Of a stretch of DNA of 13,444 nucleotides, positions 1-7,956 are shown one piece after another (the stretch's first letter is position 1; each line of letters starts with the position of its first letter). The position numbers and the translations under genes are program-made. The notes beneath the pieces are model-generated. The model was not told the origin of the DNA. It saw only the letters and a program-made list of their open reading frames with translations, and did no database searches. This stretch comes from Candidatus Latescibacteria bacterium 4484_7 (GTDB lineage Bacteria; Krumholzibacteriota; Krumholzibacteriia; Krumholzibacteriales; Krumholzibacteriaceae): contig NATK01000015.1 of assembly GCA_002085285.1 (NCBI GenBank), positions 1-13,444 of the forward strand, written 5' to 3'.

Positions 1-131
1 CCAATTACTCTTCCGGCAGGCATTTTAGGCATTCCAGCGGATATACCATGCAATCAGAAAAAGGGGCTAAGTTCGGCTCGAGTCAGATGCTCGTTTCGCC
101 ACTGTGCTCAAGCTCTGTCTTTCCATTTTTT
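1..131. other. Left-edge stretch with no confident gene
   Basis: This is the only stretch outside the gene chain. No clean hairpin followed by a T-run was found on the minus strand after the radical SAM gene. A weak 7-bp pairing (GCTTGAG with CTCGAGC, one G-U, about 24-nt loop) exists, but it is not followed directly by T residues. A minus-strand ATG at 32-30 opens a frame (MPKMPAGRVIG) that runs off the window without a stop. It could be the start of the next gene, but it has no good ribosome binding site and is too short to identify. Confidence 0.4.
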
Positions 132-1724
132 TCACTGACCTCTCAATAGCTTCTTCGACCGTTCGTAGCGGCTGTACAACCTCTTGGGATCGTTCGGACC
201 GCGAAGATTCGACCAGGGGAATTTAGCATCCGCCGTCTTTTCCCTTCTTAGGAATGAATCGTCGAAATCCACACCAGAGAGCGCTTTCTTCCACGGCACC
301 TTGTCTACGACATTCAAAACGACCGCCCTTCCCACACTTTCATCGCCACAGGACAAAACAGCCTGCCTGTAAGCACCTTTCACCGATTTATTCCTCAAAG
401 CAAAGCCTCTTTGAACAATTATGCGCTTCATTTCATTCAAGCGTCGGGCAAGCTCCCTTTCCTCACAAATTGGGAGGTACTGGAATGGAGTCTGCGGCTT
501 GGGAATAAGGATGTTGAGATGAATCGACGCACTCGCTCCTTCAAGACTCCTCTTCAATTCTGCGAGGAAATGATCGCTTTCGTCCAATGCGCCTTCGTCC
601 TCACCCGGGCAACCAATCATCATGTAGAAAGAGAACCTTCCTATCCCCGCCTTCCTCAAGCTCGCAACGGCATCGAAATAGACTTCGTCACGCACCCTCT
701 TGCCCAGAATGAACCTGACCCTCTCACTACCCGATTCAGGAGCCAGAGCGACACTCCTGACGCCGACTTCATTGAGGGCACGGGCCTTGGCCGTGTCAAT
801 ATCATCCGCCCTCAGAGAACTCACCTGAACATGGTGCGAACGAGATTTCAGAAGCTCCAATATCTCAATGAACCCGGGATGTGACGCCGCTGCCGTGCTG
901 ACCAGTCCCACTCTCGCACCACGGGGCACAGTCGAGAAAAGTACGGTGAGTCTATCGAACGGCACATATCGGAAACGGCCGTAGATCGATCTGGCAAGAC
1001 AGAAGTTACACCATCCAGGGCAACCCCTCCCTATCTCGACGAGGAACGTGTCAGGGAAGGCCGTGTTCGGTGTAAGAATCGCCGACGATGTGTATGATTC
1101 GGCGGAGCTTGCAATTATGACCGGTACTCTCGAAGAAGTGATCTTCGGAACAAAGATCCCTTCGATTGAGGCCAGCCTCTCGAGAAACTCATCCCTGTTG
1201 ATGTCGAGAACCATCATCGCCGCTTCAAGTAATTCGGCCAGAACATCGTCACCTTCGCCGAGAACAACCGCATCAACTATCTCGGAGACCGGAGCGGGAT
1301 TGGCACTTACTGCAGGTCCCCCTGCAATGATGATGGGAACTCCTTCCCCTCTTGAGTGCTTGGAAGCAGCTCTTCTATCACGCAGCGGCTCTATACCTGA
1401 TCGCTCGAGGATCCTCACGAGATTGAAATAATCCTCCTCGTAAGAAACGGTCACAAAGACAAGCCTGCAGTGAGCGATGCGAATCCCCCTCTCAACGGTA
1501 AATGGAGCCGTATCGAGAAAGAAACGACCGACCCTGAACTCTCTCCTTCTTTTGATACCGCTATAGAGAAAATGAAGGGCGAGATTCGACATCCCCACAC
1601 GGTAAGAGGCGGGATAGCCTACCGCGACGTCTATGGCAAATTTGTTCGTGTCGGGAAATTTGAATAGAACTCTTTCTTCTTCAACGATTTTGGATAAGGC
1701 TTTTTTATTTATAGGGGTAATCAA
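132..1724 (-). CDS. Radical SAM protein with degenerate B12-binding-like N-terminal domain
   Basis: Predicted [4Fe-4S] radical SAM enzyme of the COG1032 type (B12-binding-like domain plus radical SAM core), cytoplasmic, substrate unknown. Numbering is from the TTG start (530 aa). Residues about 30-190 look like a Rossmann-type domain, with a YPASYRVGMSNLALHFLY segment and an AGGPAVSANPAPVSE segment. The DxHxxG motif that holds cobalamin is not visible. The core starts near 228, with Cys235, Cys239 and Cys242 in GRGCPGWCNFC as the CxxxCxxC cluster ligands, followed by ALAPESGSERVR and LIPKPQTPFQ. These segments recall the uncharacterised family I remember as TIGR03960, but no DUF2344 part is present. 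The start is uncertain: GTG at 1730 lies inside the ribosome binding site, whereas TTG at 1724 has AGAGG five bases upstream. The gene follows the TPR gene by 11 nt and is probably co-transcribed. A link to division is only inferred from position. Confidence 0.85.
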   Translation of the reverse strand: MITPINKKALSKIVEEERVLFKFPDTNKFAIDVAVGYPASYRVGMSNLALHFLYSGIKRRREFRVGRFFLDTAPFTVERGIRIAHCRLVFVTVSYEEDYFNLVRILERSGIEPLRDRRAASKHSRGEGVPIIIAGGPAVSANPAPVSEIVDAVVLGEGDDVLAELLEAAMMVLDINRDEFLERLASIEGIFVPKITSSRVPVIIASSAESYTSSAILTPNTAFPDTFLVEIGRGCPGWCNFCLARSIYGRFRYVPFDRLTVLFSTVPRGARVGLVSTAAASHPGFIEILELLKSRSHHVQVSSLRADDIDTAKARALNEVGVRSVALAPESGSERVRFILGKRVRDEVYFDAVASLRKAGIGRFSFYMMIGCPGEDEGALDESDHFLAELKRSLEGASASIHLNILIPKPQTPFQYLPICEERELARRLNEMKRIIVQRGFALRNKSVKGAYRQAVLSCGDESVGRAVVLNVVDKVPWKKALSGVDFDDSFLRREKTADAKFPWSNLRGPNDPKRLYSRYERSKKLLRGQ

Positions 1725-1729
1725 ATGCA

Positions 1730-1734
1730 CCTCT
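1730..1734 (-). promoter_or_regulatory. Ribosome binding site deciding the start of the radical SAM gene
   Basis: On the minus strand AGAGG is followed by TGCAT and then TTG. The 5-nt spacing matches the sites of the TPR gene and murC. The in-frame GTG at 1730-1728 begins with the last G of AGAGG, so it cannot be served by this site. Confidence 0.5.
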
Positions 1735-1735
1735 G

Positions 1736-3376
1736 TCAGACGCTATCAAGGTCGAGCGGACCGCGCCCGAGCAGGTTTCTTGCAACGATGTTTTCAGGAT
1801 CGTAGGTCAGCACCTTATTCAATATCTCTTCGGCTTCTTCGAATTCGTTCTTCTTTCTTAAGACTAGAGAAAGGGAAAGCGCGGCCTCACAATACTGAGA
1901 ATTTATCTCGAGGCTCTTTCTGTACAGCTTTTCCGCCTCGTCCAGTGCTCCCTTGAAAAACTTGATGTCGCCCAGGATCTTGTACATATCGGCGAAGTCA
2001 CTGTCGCAATGATCCAGAACCTTCTCGGCCTCTGAATATTCTCCCTTTCTCATGAGCAGCACCGCGAGACTCTCTTTCGCACGGAGGAAGTCGGCATTTA
2101 TCTCGAGCGCCCTGCGGAAAAATTCCTCTGCCTGTGAATACGCCTCCATCTTCATGTAAACCTCGCCGATGAAGTACAGGATATCGGCGCTCTCTCCACC
2201 TGCGTCGAGAATATCCTTTAGTAAGGCCATGGCCTCCTCGAGATTCCCCTCCTTGAGATGAACGAGAGCGAGGTTGAGATTGGCGTTTTCGCCCTGGTTT
2301 TCATCCTTCATCGACTCGGTCAAATCGTGGACCGCCTGATCTTTATCCCCCGAGAGGTATTCGAGCAAGCCATAATAATATCTCGCCTTCGTATATCCCG
2401 GTGATATCTCCAGTGACCGCTCAAGCGCCTTGCGCGCAAGTTCAAGTTCGCCGAGATAGAGGTAGGTCGAGCCGAGAAAACACTGTATATCGGCGTAGTC
2501 GGGCCTTTCATCGGCTGCGCGTCTGAAATGCTCGGCTGCCTCCCTGTACCGCCTCTCGTCGAGGTATGTAATACCGAGATAGAATCTCGCCTCTGTATAC
2601 TGAGGATTGATGGACAGAGCTTCTTCGAGCTCTTCTCTCGCACGTTCATGGTTGCCCAATTTAAGGTATGAGAGAGCAAGCTTGAAACGCAGATCCGCAT
2701 AGTTCGGATGTATCTTCACAGCCTCGGAGAAGTACGATACAGAGGCCTCGAAGTTCCCCGTATTGTATGCCGCAGTGCCATCCTTCACATATGTATCGAA
2801 ATCGCTGTCCGTGACAATTAACTCCTTTATCTTGCTGAGGGGTGGAATATCCGTCTCAGTACCGGACAGGTGATCGCTGAGGAACTTGCTGATAGGGCTT
2901 GGGTTTTCTGCTCCTATCTCCACTGCCCTCTTTAGGCACAGGTCTGCATCTTCAGTCTTTCCCCCCTCGTACAAGACAATACCGAGGTAACAAACAGCCT
3001 CGAAGTAGTTGCGATTGAGATCCACTGCACGTCTCAACGCCTCCACCGCCTCATCGAATCTTCCCAGCTTATGAAGCGTTACTCCCATCCTGTAGAAAAG
3101 GTCAGGATACGTAGAGTTCTCTTCGACGGCTTTCTCGAAATGAACGAGAGCTTCTTCCAATTCACCCGCATGGAATTTTGCAATTCCGAGATGCGCGTGC
3201 GATTCGGCGGCGTAGAAACGCCCGAGGGCATAGGTTGGGTCGCTTGTGGCCGTTTCCGCTATCGCCCTTTCGAGTGCCTCGATTGCCAAATCGTATTTGC
3301 CCTCATTGTAATAACGAATCCCCTCCTGGTAGTACTTGTTCTTCTCCAGGCCGAGAATCCTGCCCCAAAGAGACAT
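1736..3376 (-). CDS. Large TPR-repeat protein encoded directly downstream of ftsZ
   Basis: I do not recognise a named family. The 546-residue protein is almost entirely tetratricopeptide repeats, which are helical scaffolds for protein-protein binding. About 14 units of 33-36 residues can be read, many with the AxxxLGxxxxxxGxxxxAxxxxxxALxxNP-type pattern (for example ARFYLGITYLDERRYREAAE). They fall into two blocks: four units at about 13-156, then a non-TPR linker at about 157-194, then ten units at about 195-535. The N-terminus (MSLWGRILGLEKN) is not a signal peptide, and no membrane segment is seen, so the protein should be cytoplasmic. The start is ATG at 3376, because GAGAGG sits five bases upstream; the in-frame GTG at 3382 is part of that site. 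It lies 24 nt after ftsZ and 11 nt before the radical SAM gene. A scaffold role in division or envelope assembly is a guess from context. Confidence 0.92.
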   Translation of the reverse strand: MSLWGRILGLEKNKYYQEGIRYYNEGKYDLAIEALERAIAETATSDPTYALGRFYAAESHAHLGIAKFHAGELEEALVHFEKAVEENSTYPDLFYRMGVTLHKLGRFDEAVEALRRAVDLNRNYFEAVCYLGIVLYEGGKTEDADLCLKRAVEIGAENPSPISKFLSDHLSGTETDIPPLSKIKELIVTDSDFDTYVKDGTAAYNTGNFEASVSYFSEAVKIHPNYADLRFKLALSYLKLGNHERAREELEEALSINPQYTEARFYLGITYLDERRYREAAEHFRRAADERPDYADIQCFLGSTYLYLGELELARKALERSLEISPGYTKARYYYGLLEYLSGDKDQAVHDLTESMKDENQGENANLNLALVHLKEGNLEEAMALLKDILDAGGESADILYFIGEVYMKMEAYSQAEEFFRRALEINADFLRAKESLAVLLMRKGEYSEAEKVLDHCDSDFADMYKILGDIKFFKGALDEAEKLYRKSLEINSQYCEAALSLSLVLRKKNEFEEAEEILNKVLTYDPENIVARNLLGRGPLDLDSV

Positions 3377-3381
3377 GGTCA

Positions 3382-3387
3382 CCTCTC
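3382..3387 (-). promoter_or_regulatory. Ribosome binding site of the TPR gene
   Basis: Minus-strand GAGAGG, then TGACC, then ATG. The extended match GAGGTGA fits the 16S rRNA 3' end well and picks ATG 3376 over the GTG at 3382-3380, which overlaps the site. Confidence 0.65.
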
Positions 3388-3400
3388 GATTGATTCCAGC

Positions 3401-4549
3401 TCAGTCGAGCTGCTTTCTCAAGAATGTCGGTACCTCGAAATCGGGATTGTTGAAACGTTCCATGTTGGCAACCCTGGCTTCCCTGGTTTCGAAATCTATT
3501 GCTTCGCCCAATCCGTCATCTGTGGATTCGTGCAGCTCGTAGATACCGGCATCTGCCGTGGCCGCCTTGAATTCGGGGATAATCTCCCTCTCGCTCCTGT
3601 CGAAGCCAGTAGCAATAACCGTTACATGCAGCTCATCCTCCAGCGAATCGTTGATGACAGCGCCGAATATCACGTTTGCCTCTTCGCCGGCCTCTTCGCT
3701 TATTATAGCAGTTGCCTGCGAAACCTCGTGCAGAGTCATCCTCTCGTCTCCGGTTATATTGACCAATACTCCCTTTGCACCCTTGATCTTGATATCGTCG
3801 AGAAGCGGGCTGTTTATAGCCATCTGAGCCGCCTGCGATGCCCTGTTCTCACCTCTCGCTACACCGGTACCCATGAGAGCATCCCCCATACCACTCATAA
3901 TAGAACGAACGTCGGCAAAGTCAAGATTTATAAGGCCGGGGATCATGATTAAATCGGAGATGCCCTTCGTTGCGTGGTTCAGCACCTCATCGGCCTGAGA
4001 AAACGCCTCTACGAGCGGCGTCTCCTTGGGCACGAGGGAGAGAAGCTTGTCATTCTGAATCACGATCAGGGTATCAACATCCTGCTTCAGCGCGGCAATA
4101 CCCTCGAGCGCCTGTTTCTCACGTCGCTTTCCCTCGAATGTGAAAGGTCTCGTCACTATGCCGACCGTCAGGGCACCTCGCTCACGTGCCATCCTCGCTA
4201 TGACAGGGCTCGCGCCTGTACCGGTACCTCCGCCCATCCCAGCGGTGACGAATACCATGTCCGCTCCGTCAATCGCCTCGGCCACAAGGTCGGCGTCCTC
4301 TTCGATCGCCTGTCTCCCGATCTCTGGATTGCCCCCCGAGCCTAAGCCCTTGGTCAACTTTGCGCCGATCTGAATACGCTTGTGCGCCCTGGAAAGCTCG
4401 AGCACCTGCGCATCGGTGTTCACGGCGACAAATTCGACTCCCTGAAGACCCGAGGAGATCATCCGGTTCACCGCGTTTCCGCCGGCACCCCCTACACCTA
4501 TGACCTTCAGTCGTGCTAGTTCGTCAAAGTCATCGAATTCGAACCGCAT
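3401..4549 (-). CDS. ftsZ: Cell division protein FtsZ (tubulin-like GTPase)
   Basis: FtsZ polymerises with GTP into the cytoplasmic ring at mid-cell that organises the divisome. The 382-residue length is normal. Residues 16-30 (VIGVGGAGGNAVNRM) form the first nucleotide loop. The tubulin signature GGGTGTG is at 106-112. The T7 loop NLDFADVRSIM at 208-218 carries the acidic residues Asp210 and Asp213, which complete GTP hydrolysis in the next subunit. A short variable linker (about 318-366) leads to a conserved C-terminal peptide (NNPDFEVPTFLRKQ, about 367-380), the usual docking site for FtsA and other partners. The ATG start has AAGGGGG seven bases upstream. The gene follows ftsA by 17 nt, the classic ftsA-ftsZ pair. 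No key residue is missing. Confidence 0.99.
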   Translation of the reverse strand: MRFEFDDFDELARLKVIGVGGAGGNAVNRMISSGLQGVEFVAVNTDAQVLELSRAHKRIQIGAKLTKGLGSGGNPEIGRQAIEEDADLVAEAIDGADMVFVTAGMGGGTGTGASPVIARMARERGALTVGIVTRPFTFEGKRREKQALEGIAALKQDVDTLIVIQNDKLLSLVPKETPLVEAFSQADEVLNHATKGISDLIMIPGLINLDFADVRSIMSGMGDALMGTGVARGENRASQAAQMAINSPLLDDIKIKGAKGVLVNITGDERMTLHEVSQATAIISEEAGEEANVIFGAVINDSLEDELHVTVIATGFDRSEREIIPEFKAATADAGIYELHESTDDGLGEAIDFETREARVANMERFNNPDFEVPTFLRKQLD

Positions 4550-4556
4550 TGTTGTA

Positions 4557-4563
4557 CCCCCTT
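4557..4563 (-). promoter_or_regulatory. Ribosome binding site of ftsZ
   Basis: Minus-strand AAGGGGG, seven bases before the ATG at 4549-4547, lies in the 17-nt ftsA-ftsZ gap. It is a purine-rich site suited to strong translation, as expected for an abundant protein. Confidence 0.6.
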
Positions 4564-4566
4564 CTT

Positions 4567-5793
4567 TTAGAAGAAACTCGCTATCTTTTTTAAGCCCCTG
4601 AAAATACCTTCCAAACCAATGGCAGAAGCCCTGTGATGCTCCGATTTCTCGAGATTTTCAACTCCCTCGAGAAGGAGGCCCACCGAGGAACTCCAATCCT
4701 CACGGCTTACAACCTCGCTGAGACCCTCGAGCTCTACCGGCTTTGCCTTCCTCACAGGCAGGTCGAAAACCTGCTCAGCGACAAGCTCGACCCCTTCCGT
4801 CATCGAAGCACCGCCCGTAAGTATGATTCCTCCTCCGAGCATCTTGTAGTAAGGCATGGAAGCAATCCTCTCCTTGACCATCATAAATATCTCTTCGTAC
4901 CTCGGCTCCATGATGGCCCCTATGATGCCCCGTCTTATCTCCTTGCTGAATCGCCCGCTTGCATCCGGCACGGTCACGATCTCGTCGTCGGCGGCAAGCG
5001 ACGCAATGGCAAGTCCCGATTCGATCTTCACCTTTTCCGCTATCGACGTAGGCACCCTCAAACCTATGGCGAGGTCGCTCGTGACGTTTATGCCTCCAGC
5101 GGCGACGACGCCGCTCGCTCTTATGCATCCTGCTTGATAGAGGACATAGCTTGTCACACCCCCACCAATATCAACGAGCACGCACCCCATCTCCTTCTCC
5201 TCTTCTGTAAGGACGGCTCTCGATGTTGCAAGCGGAGAAAAAACGAGGTTGATGACGTCCAGACCCGCCTTTTCGATCACCTTGAGCTGGTTTTCAAGAG
5301 GCATCCTCATCGCCGTAACGATGTGAACCTCTGCCTCGAGCCTCATCGCCGACATTCCCACCGGGTCCTTTATACCGTTTTGATCATCGACGAGAAAATC
5401 CTGCGGAAGTGCGTGGATGATGTCTCTGTCGGCAGGCAGGGTTATGCTCCTCGCGGCCTCGGTGACCCTCTCCACATCGCTCCTGTTCACCTCGCGCCTG
5501 CTCGTCGGTACGGCTATGACTCCGTGACTGAGGAAGCTCTGGATGTGCGGCCCCGATATGCCGGCGCATACTCCGGATATTTCGACACCAGCCATCCGTT
5601 CTGCTTCATCGACCGCCGATCGAATCGAAGCGGTGGCCTTTTCTATATCCACCACGGTGCCCTTTCTGATTCCTTCCGTAGACCATGCACTCGCACCGAT
5701 CACACGCACCCTCTTGTCGTCAGAAACCTCGCCTATCAGTACCGAAACCCTCGTCGTTCCCACGTCTAACCCTACTACGAAATTATTGTTCAT
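4567..5793 (-). CDS. ftsA: Cell division protein FtsA (actin-like membrane tether)
   Basis: FtsA is an actin-fold ATPase that binds the FtsZ C-terminal peptide and anchors the ring to the inner face of the membrane. The protein has 408 residues, close to the usual length of about 420. The phosphate-1 loop is GLDVGTTRVSVLIGE (8-22), followed by the FtsA-specific 1C region (about 85-165). Phosphate-2 is VLVDIGGGVTSY (205-216), and the adenosine motif is GGGIILTGGASMTEG (320-334). The last residues (GIFRGLKKIASFF, 396-408) form the amphipathic helix expected to insert in the membrane. ATG start, with AGGTGA ten bases upstream. It lies between ftsQ (21-nt gap) and ftsZ (17-nt gap). Confidence 0.98.
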   Translation of the reverse strand: MNNNFVVGLDVGTTRVSVLIGEVSDDKRVRVIGASAWSTEGIRKGTVVDIEKATASIRSAVDEAERMAGVEISGVCAGISGPHIQSFLSHGVIAVPTSRREVNRSDVERVTEAARSITLPADRDIIHALPQDFLVDDQNGIKDPVGMSAMRLEAEVHIVTAMRMPLENQLKVIEKAGLDVINLVFSPLATSRAVLTEEEKEMGCVLVDIGGGVTSYVLYQAGCIRASGVVAAGGINVTSDLAIGLRVPTSIAEKVKIESGLAIASLAADDEIVTVPDASGRFSKEIRRGIIGAIMEPRYEEIFMMVKERIASMPYYKMLGGGIILTGGASMTEGVELVAEQVFDLPVRKAKPVELEGLSEVVSREDWSSSVGLLLEGVENLEKSEHHRASAIGLEGIFRGLKKIASFF

Positions 5794-5814
5794 TTCTAAA
5801 ATCTCACCTACCTT

Positions 5815-6549
5815 TCAGGACCTCTCTCTTATCACAACCTGACCGTCGAATCTCAAATCAATCAGAGGAGGCAACCCATCTTCTTTATTCAGCACGCTGT
5901 AAATCGCCTTGAATTTTCTCATCTCCTTCAAGAAATCACCGTCACCGAACCTCACAACTACTCCGGAATCGGAAAGGATCATGACAATGTCGTTATTCTC
6001 GACGTGTATCTCCGACACACTCAACTCAGGACTGAACTGGAATTGTTTGAATAGTGAAAGTACCTCGAGCGCTCTTTTGAGACGCGTCGATACTGTAGAG
6101 GATTCGAGCTCCCTGCCATTCAATCCCGTTATTATCGGCAGATCGAGATCGCCGCTATCCTCCACTTCTGGGAACACCTTGCCGTCTTCATCGACCCCGA
6201 CGAGACGCTCAAGAGAAACGTAAGCAACGGGCTTGCGTTCGAATATATAGCATTCGAGCTCATGGAAGAGCTTACGCTTTAATATGACATCCTTCACCAT
6301 GGGTGTGGAAACAAGGGTATTCTTTAACCTCGACAAAGACACGGTGAAAAGATTCTTACCCATGAGATCTGCGGTAACGGCCTTGAGCGAATCGGGGGCA
6401 AGAACCGCGTTGCCGTGGAAATTAACCTCGTTCAAGCGAAAGAGCTGCGAAAAGAAAACGACGTATACGGCAAAACCGAGCACTCCGAGAATGCCTATAT
6501 TTTTCAGGATCGCTCTTCGCTTCATCGGTGACCTTTTCTTCTTTGCCAT
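5815..6549 (-). CDS. ftsQ: Cell division protein FtsQ/DivIB
   Basis: Bitopic membrane protein of the divisome that connects the cytoplasmic ring to the septal synthase, normally together with FtsL and FtsB. With the chosen ATG it has 244 residues: a short basic cytoplasmic tail (MAKKKRSPMKRR), one membrane segment (about 14-37, ILGVLGFAVYVVFF core), and then a POTRA domain (about 38-111, starting LFRLNEVNFHGNAVL and ending FERKPVAYV). The FtsQ beta domain follows to about 244. Sequence conservation in this family is low, so identity rests on topology, the POTRA pattern and its place between murC and ftsA. The start is uncertain: TTG at 6573 has a better ribosome site (GAGAGG) but overlaps murC by 11 nt. 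ATG at 6525 (MKRRAILKN) has AAGG six bases upstream. ATG 6549 gives a natural MAKKK opening but a poorly spaced site. Confidence 0.95.
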   Translation of the reverse strand: MAKKKRSPMKRRAILKNIGILGVLGFAVYVVFFSQLFRLNEVNFHGNAVLAPDSLKAVTADLMGKNLFTVSLSRLKNTLVSTPMVKDVILKRKLFHELECYIFERKPVAYVSLERLVGVDEDGKVFPEVEDSGDLDLPIITGLNGRELESSTVSTRLKRALEVLSLFKQFQFSPELSVSEIHVENNDIVMILSDSGVVVRFGDGDFLKEMRKFKAIYSVLNKEDGLPPLIDLRFDGQVVIRERS

Positions 6550-6562
6550 TGCCCCGTATATT

Positions 6563-7951
6563 TTAACCTTCAATTTCCCTCTCCCTTATCTCCTGCAGGA
6601 TTTCTTCTCCGAGCTTCCATATATCTCCTGCTCCGAGTGTTATCACTACGTCTTGCTTTTTGATCTCCTCAAGAACCGCCTTCTTCAACTGCTCTTTATC
6701 GGGATAATACCTGACAGCCTTGTACCCCGACCTGATGATGTCTCTATAGATCAATTCTCCGCTGACCCCATCGATCGGATTCTCTCCCGCCGAGTATATA
6801 TCGGTGAGAAAGAGGAGATCGGCCTCACGGAAACACATCGAGAATTGCTCGTGAAGGTCCCTCGTTCTCGTATACCTGTGGGGCTGGAAGATAACGACTA
6901 TCCTGTTATTGAAGCTTTCCCTCGCCGCTCTGAGCGTTGCCGCAATCTCAGTGGGATGGTGGCCGTAATCGTCGATGAAGAGTATCCCCCCCGCTTCGCC
7001 CTTTCTCTCAAACCTCCGGGCGACCCCCTCGAACCGCTTCATCGCCTTCCTTATCGATGCGAACTTCACACCTACGTCCCTGGCCAGGACATAGACAGCC
7101 AGCGCGTTCAGCACATTGTGTTTGCCCGGCAGAGGGATGAAGAGCTTGCCTGCTCTCTTGCCTTCGTCTATTACATCGAAATACGTTCCTTCTGGTGAAT
7201 GTTTGACGATCCTGGCCCTGACATCGGCATCGCCACTGAATCCATAGGTGACCACCTTTCTCTCGATCTTTGGAATGATCGACCTAACATGGGGATCGTC
7301 GATACAACAGATGATCTCGCCATGAAAAGGAATCATACTCGAGAATAAAACGAACGCTTCGAAGATCTTCTCGAGGGAGCCGTAGAAATCGAGGTGCTCC
7401 ATATCGATGTTCGTAATGATCGCATATGTGGGTGTCAAACGCACGAAGTTGCCGTCGCTTTCGTCGACTTCCGCTACGAGGAACTCGCCCTCGCCAAGTC
7501 GCGCGTTCGTACGCAGATTCTTTACCTTGCCGCCTACGATTATCGTCGGATCGAGACCGGCCTCGGTGAGCACCGTGCCTGCAAGCGACGTGGTAGTCGT
7601 CTTTCCGTGAGCTCCAGCTATTGCGACGCCGGTCCTTATTCTCATCAATTCACCGAGCATATCGCTTCGAGGAATCACCGGTATCCCCGCCTCCCGTGCG
7701 GCTCTGAGCTCGCTGTTCGAGCTTCTTATAGCCGACGAGACGACCACGACATCGGCACCTTTCACATTGGCCTTGGCGTGCCTGTACGAAATCTTTACTC
7801 CGAGAGCCTCGAGCCTCTCGGTAATGGGTGACTTCTGCACATCGGAACCGCTCACGCTGAAGCCGAGGTTGACGAGAATCTCGGCTATACCGCTCATACC
7901 GATCCCGCCTATCCCTATGAAATGAATATGCTTTGCATTGCCCAAAATCAT
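6563..7951 (-). CDS. murC: UDP-N-acetylmuramate--L-alanine ligase MurC
   Basis: ATP-dependent ligase that joins L-alanine to UDP-MurNAc, the first peptide step of peptidoglycan precursor synthesis, in the cytoplasm. From ATG 7951 it has 462 residues, typical for the family. The N-terminal Rossmann domain binds the UDP substrate through FIGIGGIGMSG (11-21). The P-loop of the central ATPase domain is GAHGKTTTT (113-121). GKHNVLNALA (276-285) and DDYGHHPTE (327-335) are the conserved Mur ligase segments, the latter MurC-specific, followed by FQPHRYTRT (355-363) and LGAGDIW (439-445). The start is ATG because GAGAGG lies five bases upstream; the in-frame GTG at 7957 begins with the last G of that site. 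It follows murG by 9 nt. ftsQ comes next, with no murB or ddl between them. Confidence 0.98.
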   Translation of the reverse strand: MILGNAKHIHFIGIGGIGMSGIAEILVNLGFSVSGSDVQKSPITERLEALGVKISYRHAKANVKGADVVVVSSAIRSSNSELRAAREAGIPVIPRSDMLGELMRIRTGVAIAGAHGKTTTTSLAGTVLTEAGLDPTIIVGGKVKNLRTNARLGEGEFLVAEVDESDGNFVRLTPTYAIITNIDMEHLDFYGSLEKIFEAFVLFSSMIPFHGEIICCIDDPHVRSIIPKIERKVVTYGFSGDADVRARIVKHSPEGTYFDVIDEGKRAGKLFIPLPGKHNVLNALAVYVLARDVGVKFASIRKAMKRFEGVARRFERKGEAGGILFIDDYGHHPTEIAATLRAARESFNNRIVVIFQPHRYTRTRDLHEQFSMCFREADLLFLTDIYSAGENPIDGVSGELIYRDIIRSGYKAVRYYPDKEQLKKAVLEEIKKQDVVITLGAGDIWKLGEEILQEIREREIEG

Positions 7952-7956
7952 AGCCA

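Noticed and set aside
50..131. Possible transcription terminator after the radical SAM gene
   Set aside because: Only a weak 7-bp pairing with a long loop was found, and the CCCCTTTTT run lies about 12 bases past it and is not adjacent to the stem.
49..150. Short plus-strand frame starting MQSEKGAKFG
   Set aside because: Thirty-three codons, no ribosome binding site, and its end overlaps the radical SAM gene on the other strand.
3071..3952. 293-codon plus-strand open frame across the TPR gene and ftsZ
   Set aside because: It spans the antisense of two real genes and their junction, has no recognisable motif, and looks like a shadow.
4633..5769. 378-codon open frame on the plus strand opposite ftsA
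   Set aside because: It lies wholly inside the well-supported ftsA gene, its product is rich in His, Arg and Ser without a recognisable domain, and codon bias of the sense gene explains the lack of stops.
6284..7198. 304-codon plus-strand open frame opposite ftsQ and murC
   Set aside because: Antisense shadow of two genes with clear family motifs; its own translation shows no domain.
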